Positions 1 through 7,600 of a stretch of DNA of 47,630 bases are shown here, piece by piece (within the stretch, counting starts at the first letter, position 1; every line of letters starts with the position of its first letter). The notes below the pieces were generated by a model, which saw nothing but the letters and a program-made list of their open reading frames with translations, ran no database searches and was not told the origin of the DNA. Both the position numbers and the translations under genes were made by a program. Origin of the DNA: Prevotella sp. (lineage in GTDB: Bacteria > Bacteroidota > Bacteroidia > Bacteroidales > Bacteroidaceae); assembly GCA_022511065.1 (NCBI GenBank), contig JAFLSG010000013.1, positions 1 through 47,630 of the forward strand, in the 5' to 3' direction.

Positions 1-361
1 ATTTTTATTGCAATAATATGCCTTTTTATGCGCGTGGGGAGGGTAAGGATGGGGAATACATCAGTTTACGGCTGAAACAGAGGGGTTTATACATCCTTAA
101 TAGATTTTAACACTGCATGAGGGGTCGGATTTGCACAGCGGCGGTTTTCGTTGTATCTTTGCAGCGTGAAGATAAGGAGTTAAGCCCTCTGCACTTCTGC
201 CGCTGACCACCTCCGAAGCCTCTGCCTCAGCTGACCAGCTCTGCACTTCCGCCGCAGATGCTACAGACGAAAGTAATGGCTTGCCTACTGAAAAAGCAAG
301 TCCGCAGCCTACAGGCTAACGGCTAAACTCCTTTAACTACTGAAAAAGAACTCCTTTAAAA
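1..361. other. Gene-free, repeat-rich intergenic DNA
   Basis: No convincing gene is visible. The stretch holds a 12-bp palindrome (TTATTGCAATAA, 5-16), a plus-strand promoter-like sequence (130-161), a 17-bp near-repeat (187-203 and 239-255, one mismatch), a 12-bp repeat CTACTGAAAAAG (285-296 and 337-348), and an 11-bp direct repeat AACTCCTTTAA (326-336 and 349-359). A small hairpin AGCCT-ac-AGGCT lies at 306-317. The last part follows the stop codon of the minus-strand GH94 gene, so some of these structures may help end that transcript, although no clear T-tract terminator is seen. Confidence 0.6.
130..161 (+). promoter_or_regulatory. Bacteroidetes-type promoter without an obvious gene
   Basis: TTTG (130-133), a 20-bp spacer and TATCTTTG (154-161) match the Bacteroidetes -33/-7 pattern TTTG-N19-20-TAnnTTTG. 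The only frame right after it, starting GTG at 166, stops after five codons. It could drive a small RNA, or be the remnant of a lost gene's promoter. Confidence 0.4.
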
Positions 362-2842
362 TCACCCCATCACGACCTCCACGACGTGCTTGCCGGGAGC
401 ATAGGGAATGAGAGTGCCGGTGAGGGGAGTGCCGTCGAGCGTGAGGGATGCGACACCCTTCTCCACGCCCTGCGGGTTGCTCACCGTGATGGTGTATTCG
501 GCATCGCGGAAGCGGCGGGTGACGGTGTAGCCCTTTGCCGTCTGGGGCACACAGGGGTCGATGCGCAGGCCTGCATAGTCGGGCTTGATGCCAAGGATGT
601 GCTGGCTCACGGTGAGCCACATCCAGGCGGCGGTGCCCGTCAGCCACGAGTTTTTGCCTTCGCCGGGTCGGGCGGCATCCTTGCCTGCCACCATCTGGCA
701 GTTCACGTAAGGCTCAACCTTGTGGAGCGTCTGATATTTTTCCTCCACATACGAGGGGAGAATCTTGGCATAGTGGCTCCAAGCATCGTTGCCGCGACCG
801 GCGAGCGTCTCGCCGATGATGACCCACGGGTTGTTGTGGCAGAAGATGCCGGCGTTCTCCTTGTAGCCCTCGGGGTAGGAACTGATTTCGCCGTACTCAT
901 AGACATACTTGGTGAAGGCGGGGTTGTTGAGCACGATACCATGCTCGCACTCAAGGTATTTCTTCGTCGCGTCAAGGCTCTTGGCAACCATGCCCTCGGC
1001 TGCACCTATCTGCGCCATCGTACACCATCCCTGACTCTCGATGAATATCTTTGCCTCGTCGTTCTCGTGAGAGCCTATCTTGTTGCCGAAGAAGTCGTAG
1101 GCACGGAGATACCACTCGCCGTCCCATCCATCGCGTTTCACGGCATCCACCATTGCGTCCACCTCGCGCTGTGCTCGCTGGGCCTCGGCTTCATAGGCGG
1201 CAGCCTCCGCAGAGCCTTCGCCGGCACGGGTTGCCAACTGGCGGCAGAGGGTCACGTAGTCGTTGCCCGTCACTACGAAGAGGCCGGCTATCATCAGCGA
1301 CTCGGCGCGCGAGCCTTCGCTCTTGTTCTCCGTGGTCTGGAAACTCTCGTTGGGGTCCCACGAGAAGCAGTTGAGATTGAGACAGTCGTTCCAGTCGGCG
1401 CGCCCGATGAGCGGCAGGCGGTGAGGACCGAGATTGTTCACCACGTGATTGAACGACACCTTCAGGTGCTCAAAGAGGCTGACCTCCGAGCCGGGCTGAT
1501 TGTCGAAGGGTACGGGCTCGTCAAGTATAGAGAAGTCCCCCGTCTCCTTGATGTATGCCACAGTGCCGAAGATGAGCCAGCAGGGGTCGTCGTTGAATCC
1601 GCCGCCGATGTCGTTGTTTCCGCGCTTGGTGAGGGGCTGATACTGATGATAGCAGCCGCCGTCGGGGAACTGGGTGGAGGCGATGTCGATGATGCGCTGA
1701 CGAGCGCGGGCAGGAATCTGATGCACGAAGCCTACGAGGTCCTGATTTGAGTCGCGGAAACCCATGCCACGGCCGATGCCGCTCTCGAAGAAGGAGGCGG
1801 AGCGCGAGAAATTGAAGGTGACCATGCACTGATACTGATTCCAGATGTTCACCATGCGGTCGAGTTTGTCGTTGCCCGTACTCACCTTGAAGATGCTCAG
1901 CAGGTCGTTCCAATAGGCGCACAACTCGGCGAAGGCGGCATCCACTTTCTCAGTGGTGTCAAGCCCGGCGATGAGCGCGTGAGCCTTTTCCTTGTTGATG
2001 ACCTGCGGGGCGGCGAATTTCTTATCCTGTTCGTTCTCCACGTAGCCAAGCAAGAAGATGAAGTCGCGTGACTCGCCTGGTTCAAGCGTCACCTCGATGT
2101 AGTGGGATGCGATGGGGCTCCATCCGTGGGCGTGGCTATTGCGGGGCTTGCCCTCCATCACCGCATCAGGCTCGTCGAACCCGTTGTAGAGTCCTATGAA
2201 GGTCTCGCGGTCGGTATCAAAGCCCTGTATGGGGGCGTTCACGTGATAGAAGGCGTAATGATTGCGGCGCTCGCGATATTCGGTCTTGTGGTAGATGGTA
2301 GAGCCTTCAATCTCCACCTCGCCCGTAGAGAAGTTACGCTGAAAGTTCTCCATATCCGTGGCGGCATTCCACAAACACCACTCCTCGAAGGAGAAGAGTT
2401 TCAGGTTCTTCTTCACATCGGAATGGTTGGTGAGCGTCAGTTTCTGCACCTCTGCCCACTTCTTGAGCGGCACGAAGAAAAGCACGGAAGCCTCCACGCC
2501 GTCCTTACGGCCCGTCACGCGGGTGTAACTCATTCCGTGGCGGCACTCATAGAAGTCGAGCGGTGTCTTACAGGGCTTCCATCCAGGATTCCACACCGTG
2601 CCAGCATCGTTGATGTAGAAGTATCGGCCTCCGTTGTCCATTGGCACGTTGTTGTAGCGGTAACGGGTGATGCGGCGAAACTTTGCATCTTTGTAGAAAC
2701 TATAGCCACCCGCCGTGTTGGAGATGAGCGAAAAGAAATCTTCGTTGCCCAAATAATTAATCCAGGGCCACGGCGTCTGCGGGTCGGTAATCACGTATTC
2801 ACGGTGCTGGTCATCGAAATGACCATATCTTTTTTGTTCCAT
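362..2842 (-). CDS. cbpA: Cellobiose phosphorylase, glycoside hydrolase family 94
   Basis: An 826-residue cytoplasmic enzyme of the GH94 family, expected to split cellobiose with phosphate into glucose-1-phosphate and glucose, saving ATP during cellulose or beta-glucan use. The N-terminal part is the beta-sandwich type ([20 protein letters not shown] near residue 45), followed by the catalytic (alpha/alpha)6 region. The signature [10 protein letters not shown] carries the predicted general-acid Asp483. [11 protein letters not shown] and [13 protein letters not shown] are also typical. There is no signal peptide, which fits an intracellular phosphorylase. The length is normal for the family. 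The ATG at 2842 lies about 24 nt downstream of the start expected from a TACCTTTG box. Cellobiose specificity is inferred; cellodextrin or laminaribiose phosphorylases share the fold. Confidence 0.9.
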   Translation of the reverse strand: MEQKRYGHFDDQHREYVITDPQTPWPWINYLGNEDFFSLISNTAGGYSFYKDAKFRRITRYRYNNVPMDNGGRYFYINDAGTVWNPGWKPCKTPLDFYECRHGMSYTRVTGRKDGVEASVLFFVPLKKWAEVQKLTLTNHSDVKKNLKLFSFEEWCLWNAATDMENFQRNFSTGEVEIEGSTIYHKTEYRERRNHYAFYHVNAPIQGFDTDRETFIGLYNGFDEPDAVMEGKPRNSHAHGWSPIASHYIEVTLEPGESRDFIFLLGYVENEQDKKFAAPQVINKEKAHALIAGLDTTEKVDAAFAELCAYWNDLLSIFKVSTGNDKLDRMVNIWNQYQCMVTFNFSRSASFFESGIGRGMGFRDSNQDLVGFVHQIPARARQRIIDIASTQFPDGGCYHQYQPLTKRGNNDIGGGFNDDPCWLIFGTVAYIKETGDFSILDEPVPFDNQPGSEVSLFEHLKVSFNHVVNNLGPHRLPLIGRADWNDCLNLNCFSWDPNESFQTTENKSEGSRAESLMIAGLFVVTGNDYVTLCRQLATRAGEGSAEAAAYEAEAQRAQREVDAMVDAVKRDGWDGEWYLRAYDFFGNKIGSHENDEAKIFIESQGWCTMAQIGAAEGMVAKSLDATKKYLECEHGIVLNNPAFTKYVYEYGEISSYPEGYKENAGIFCHNNPWVIIGETLAGRGNDAWSHYAKILPSYVEEKYQTLHKVEPYVNCQMVAGKDAARPGEGKNSWLTGTAAWMWLTVSQHILGIKPDYAGLRIDPCVPQTAKGYTVTRRFRDAEYTITVSNPQGVEKGVASLTLDGTPLTGTLIPYAPGKHVVEVVMG

Positions 2843-2870
2843 AAGTTATGATGTTTCGTTAAAATCTCGC

Positions 2871-2878
2871 CAAAGGTA
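2871..2878 (-). promoter_or_regulatory. -7 box of the cellobiose phosphorylase gene
   Basis: CAAAGGTA on the plus strand reads TACCTTTG on the minus strand, a match to the Bacteroidetes -7 consensus TAnnTTTG. It lies 29 bp upstream of the ATG. No good -33 element is visible. Confidence 0.6.
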
Positions 2879-2912
2879 CATATTTTAATGCGAAGAACGG
2901 TGTTAGAGAAAG

Positions 2913-4094
2913 TTAATAATTGTTAGATATGGCGCAAGCAACGGTGTGAGCAGTGGTCCACGCCGCCTGAAAGTTGAATCCGCCCGTCACGCCATCAATA
3001 TCAAGCACCTCGCCCGCGAAATAGAGGCGGGGTATCGTCTTGCATTCCAATGTGGCGGGATTGACGGCTGAGAGTGACACGCCGCCGCAGGTGACGAACT
3101 CATCCTTGAAGGCGGCACGGCCCGCTATCTGATAACCGTCGTTGCAGAGCGTGTTCACCAGTCGGTTCAACTCCTTGCGATTGAGGTTCTGCCATCGGTT
3201 GGTTGCCCGCTCACCGAGTGCCTTTCCTATCAGGTAAGTCCACAGGCGGGTGGGCAGTCCAAGGGGGCGGATGCCGGCTATCTGTTTCTGCGGGTGAAGG
3301 GCAATAATCTCCTCCAATTCCTGCATCACTTCCGTATCCTTATGGCTCGTCCAACTGACGGCGAGTGGCGCGTGATAATCGTGGTCAGCCAGATGGCGGG
3401 CGGCATAGGAAGAAAGGCGTAGGATGGCGGGCCCACTCATGCCCCAGTGGGTGATGAGCAATGCGCCGGAGGCTCGGAAGGGAGTGCCGGGAATGTAGGC
3501 GGTGGCATCCTCCACGACCGTACCCATCAAGGCTTGCAGGGCGGTGTCGGCAATGGAGAACGTGAAAAGGGAAGGCACGGGCGGCACGATTTCAATGCCT
3601 CGGTCGGCAAGCCATCGGAAACTCTCCAAGCGGGGCGCGCCACCTGTAGTAACCACCACGTGGTCATAGCCTTGCAACTCATCAAGCGAGGCAATGCCCC
3701 TACCCTTCTCTATCCGAATGCCCAATCGGTGGGCGGCAGAGAGGAAGCAGTTGATGATGGTATGGGAGTCCTGAGTGGCGGGAAACACACACTCGTCTTC
3801 TTGCGTAACCAAACGCACACCGTGGCGCTCAAACCACGCATAGGCATCACGATGATTAAACGACTTGAAAAGCCGCTTCATCAGGCGGTGGCCTCGAGGA
3901 TAGACGGCAGAGAGGTCGCGGACGCACTCAAAGGAGTTGGTGCAGTTGCATCGTCCTCCTCCAGACACCTCCACCTTTGCCAATACCTTCTGCGCACGCT
4001 CGAAGATAGTCACCTCCATAGCGGGCAGCATCTCCTTGAGGTTGATGGCAAGAAAGAAACCAGCGGCACCACCGCCTACGATTGCCGTCTTCAT
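2913..4094 (-). CDS. HI0933/YhiN-family FAD-dependent oxidoreductase
   Basis: A 393-residue flavoprotein of the HI0933 (YhiN/BaiN-like) family. The N-terminus has the dinucleotide-binding glycine motif (IVGGGAAGFFLA, residues 5-16), then the family hallmark VSGGGRCNCTN near residue 43, and a C-terminal FAD-contacting segment (GEVLDIDGVTGGFNFQAAW). These three motifs in this order define the family. The substrate is unknown for most members, and a bile-acid dehydroxylation role known for a few relatives should not be assumed. It starts 12 bp after the methionine sulfoxide reductase gene and is probably cotranscribed with it from the 4581 promoter. That pairing hints at a redox role but does not prove it. 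Confidence 0.85.
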   Translation of the reverse strand: MKTAIVGGGAAGFFLAINLKEMLPAMEVTIFERAQKVLAKVEVSGGGRCNCTNSFECVRDLSAVYPRGHRLMKRLFKSFNHRDAYAWFERHGVRLVTQEDECVFPATQDSHTIINCFLSAAHRLGIRIEKGRGIASLDELQGYDHVVVTTGGAPRLESFRWLADRGIEIVPPVPSLFTFSIADTALQALMGTVVEDATAYIPGTPFRASGALLITHWGMSGPAILRLSSYAARHLADHDYHAPLAVSWTSHKDTEVMQELEEIIALHPQKQIAGIRPLGLPTRLWTYLIGKALGERATNRWQNLNRKELNRLVNTLCNDGYQIAGRAAFKDEFVTCGGVSLSAVNPATLECKTIPRLYFAGEVLDIDGVTGGFNFQAAWTTAHTVACAISNNY

Positions 4095-4106
4095 CTTCAG
4101 GCGGCA

Positions 4107-4571
4107 TCAGACGGGGTAGATGGCAGTAGCAAGCAAAGCCATCGCCTGCTCGAGATAGATGCGGTCAGTCTCGTCAAACGTAGCCAGTTCCTTGCTGTCG
4201 ATATCAAGCACCGCCCGAACCTCACCAGAAGCATCGAAGATAGGCACGACTATCTCCGAGCGCGAGAGGCTGCTACAGGCTATATGCCCCGGAAACTCCT
4301 CTACATCAGGCACGACGAGCGTCTCACGCCGCTGCCACGCCGAGCCGCAGACACCCTTGCCGAAGGGAATCTGATAGCACGCTGGCGTGCCCTGAAAGGG
4401 TCCAAGCACGAGCCTGTCGCCCCGCACGAGATAAAAACCAGTCCAAAACCAGCCGAACTCCGTATGGAGGGCAGCACTTACATTGGCGAGCACACTCACC
4501 ACCTCTTGTGTTCCGTCAATCAATCCCCGCAACTGCGGTAGGAACACTTCGTATTTTTCCCGTTTATCCAT
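4107..4571 (-). CDS. msrC: Free methionine-(R)-sulfoxide reductase, GAF domain
   Basis: A 154-residue single GAF-domain protein of the fRMsr (MsrC, YebR) family, which reduces free methionine-R-sulfoxide in the cytoplasm. The three family cysteines are Cys65, Cys75 and Cys99. Their spacing of 10 and 24 residues equals that of E. coli Cys84, Cys94 and Cys118. Flanking motifs GPFQG, GKGVCG and VPDVEEFPGHIAC are typical. The residue after Cys99 is Ser where Asp is more usual. It is the first gene of a two-gene unit with the flavoprotein and has its own promoter box 10 bp upstream. Confidence 0.9.
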   Translation of the reverse strand: MDKREKYEVFLPQLRGLIDGTQEVVSVLANVSAALHTEFGWFWTGFYLVRGDRLVLGPFQGTPACYQIPFGKGVCGSAWQRRETLVVPDVEEFPGHIACSSLSRSEIVVPIFDASGEVRAVLDIDSKELATFDETDRIYLEQAMALLATAIYPV

Positions 4572-4580
4572 CTATGGGTG

Positions 4581-4588
4581 CAAAGGTA
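4581..4588 (-). promoter_or_regulatory. -7 box of msrC and the flavoprotein gene
   Basis: CAAAGGTA (plus strand) is TACCTTTG on the minus strand. Its last base is 10 bp from the msrC ATG, so the leader would be very short, about 5 nt. Confidence 0.55.
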
Positions 4589-4630
4589 CATATTTTTCCA
4601 CCAATCCCTCCATAATTCCGAAAAAATGCG

Positions 4631-4638
4631 TATTTTTG
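4631..4638 (+). promoter_or_regulatory. -7 box directly before the alpha-2-macroglobulin gene
   Basis: TATTTTTG matches TAnnTTTG and ends 4 bp before the GTG start at 4643. If initiation occurs at the usual distance, the transcript would begin at or next to the start codon, giving a leaderless message. No -33 element is clear. Confidence 0.5.
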
Positions 4639-4642
4639 CATC

Positions 4643-7600
4643 GTGAAAAGATATGCCGCAATCCTTTTACTGCTGTCATTGGCCATCGCCTCGGTGAGGG
4701 CACAGGTATCGTTTGCCACCCTATGGAAACAGGAGCAGTCGGCGGAGCAGAGAGGTCTGCCCCGCACGCAATACGACGTGCTGCGCCAAATAGTCCAGAA
4801 GGCGGAGCGGGAGAAGGCTTACGGACAACTGATGAAGGCGGAGGTAAAAAGTGCGCGGGTGATGGCGGAAATTGCCCCCGACTCATTGCAGCCTGCCCTC
4901 AGTCGTATCGGTCTGCGGGAGAAGCAGGCAAAGGACGACATACAGCGCACTATTTATCGCCTCATCGTGAACCGCATCTGCCGGGACAATCCGTCGGTGG
5001 AGCGCCCTGGGGGGATGGACAGCATCAGACTGACCCCTGACTTGTGCAAGAAGTTAGCGAGTGTCAAGGCAACGGATTTTGAGCCGTTGGTTAAGAAAGG
5101 TGTGGATAGCCGTGTGTTCAATGATGACCTGCTGAGTGTGGTCGGCTATGAGACGGGCGACTATCAGGCATTGCACGACTATTATCAGCAAACCGGCAAT
5201 CGTCCCGCCACGCTGCTTACCGCCCTTGAAATGCTGCGGCAGCATCGTCCAGAGGGGCGCGTTGCTTACAAAGATGCGCCATATCTCGCACGGATTGACT
5301 CGCTGATTGCCCTTTACGGCGACTTGCCTGAAGCGGGCGAGGCGGCCATTGAGCGCCACTTCTATATGAACTATACCGATGCCACTCCAGGTGATTTCTA
5401 CGACTATGCGGCGGAGGCCATCAAACGGTGGGGCGGCTACAAGCGCACAGATGAACTGCGCAATGCGCTGACGGCACTGACAACACGACAATTTCACGCC
5501 ACAGTAAGGCGCAACGTAAGTCTGCCGCAGAGAGAACAGTCCCTCACGCTCAACGACTTGCGTAACATCGACGAACTCACGCTGCACATCTACCAAGTGA
5601 GGGCAACAGGCGAAATGGAACTGAACCCGGACAACACGAAAGACTACGAAAGGCTGAAGCCCCTGCTCACACCACTATCCAACAAGACCGTCAGGCACGC
5701 ATACAAAGGCAAGAAACCCTACGAACTATTCAGCGACACGATACCCATCCCCGCACTACCCAACGGCGTCTATCTTCTCGAAATGACCAGCAAGCCCACT
5801 ACACAAACAGTGCGCCGCCTATATTATGTGAGTAACATCGCGGTGATGTGGGAACCACTACCAAAGCAACAGACACGCTATGTGGTGGTGGATGCCACGA
5901 CGGGGCAACCGCTGAAGGGGGCGACCGTGAAATTCACGCCGACCGACCGCAACAAGAAAGATAAGGTGGTGACACTCGCCACCGACAACAATGGGGAGTG
6001 CCGCCATCAATTCGACACGCGCACCTTCCACCGCATCTATGCCAGTACACCGACCGACAAAAACCTGCCGCTTATCAACAACTACGGCGCATTCTCCTTC
6101 TCACCGGGTACTGACCGCATAGAGCGCACCCATATCTACACCGACCGCGCCGTCTATCGCCCAGGGCAGACCGTCCACGCGGCTGCTATCGTCTATGAGG
6201 CCACCAAGCCTGATGGTTATGATGCTAACAATGCCAGTTATGACGATAAGAATACTGGTTATAACGATAAGAATGCCAATTATAAAACCATCAGCGGCAA
6301 GCGGCTCACATTCTCCCTACGCGATGCCAACCATCAGCAAATCGGCGAGCAAACGGCCACCACGGATAAATACGGCGTATGCTCGGTAGATTTCCAACTA
6401 CCCGCCCACGCATTGCCGGGCACATTCTCCATCTTGCTGAACGGCATGACACAGACTTTTCGCGTAGAGGAATACAAGCGACCGACCTTTGAAGTGACAT
6501 TCGACGGCGTGACGCAAGATTACAGCAACGGCGACACGGTGACAACCACCGCCACCGCCCTCACCTACGCGGGAATCCCCGTGCAGGGGGAGAAGGTAAG
6601 GTACTCAGTGATGCGCCGCCCCGCCCTATGGTGGCGTATCGGGACACAACTATATGATGAGGAGGTGGCGGCAGGTGAGACCGTGACAGACGACAAGGGA
6701 CGCTTTGAAATAAAGATACCGATGCACCTCCCGGAGGCGCTCCCCCCCGTGTTCTGCAACTTCATCGTCACGGCAGACGTAACCGACCAAGCGGGCGAAA
6801 CCCACTTCGGGCAACTATCCCTGCCACTCGGCAATCGCAAGGCAGCCCTCTCGTGTGATATGCCCAATCAAGTGCGGGCGGACAAGATGAAGCCGCTGAT
6901 ATTCCATCTGCGCAATGCTGCCGGCAACGATATGGATGCAGAAGTCTGCTATCGCATTGACAACAGCAAGTGGCAGACGACCCAGACACGGCACGAAATC
7001 ACTCTACCCCGTATGGAAAGCGGTAGCCATCGGCTGACGGCTGTCTGCAAAGGGGATACACTCACCCAAGAGTTTACAGTGTTCTCGCTTGATGACCGCC
7101 GCCCCGCTATCAAGACCGACGATTGGTATTATCTATCGGCTGAGCAATTCCCCAACGACGGCACTCCTGTCACTTTGCAGGTTGGTTCGTCTGCGGAAAA
7201 CGTGCATATCGTCTATTCGCTCATTTGTGGCGACCGCCTGATAGAGAGTGGCTTTGCCGACAAGTCAAATGAACTCATCAACCGCAAACTGACCTACAAG
7301 GCAGAATATGGTGACGGCCTGCTGCTTACGTTTGCGTGGGTAAAAGAGGGGGTATATCATCACCACAAGGCATTCATACGCAGACCTCAGCCCGACAAGC
7401 GCCTCACGCTCCAATGGCAAACCTTCCGCGACCGACTTACGCCTGGGCAGCAAGAGGAATGGACGCTGACGGTGGCACATCCTGACGGCACACCAGCCGA
7501 TGCCTCGCTGATGGCTACGCTCTACGACAAGAGTCTCGACCAGTTGAGGGCGCACGATTGGAGATTCGACCTCTATCAGTTCTCGTCACGCCCGTTCAGC

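Noticed and set aside
386..1750. A 454-codon open frame on the plus strand inside the GH94 gene
   Set aside because: It lies wholly opposite a gene with clear family motifs, and its product is low-complexity (runs of Ala, Val, Gly and His) without any family feature. It is a shadow of GC-rich codon use.
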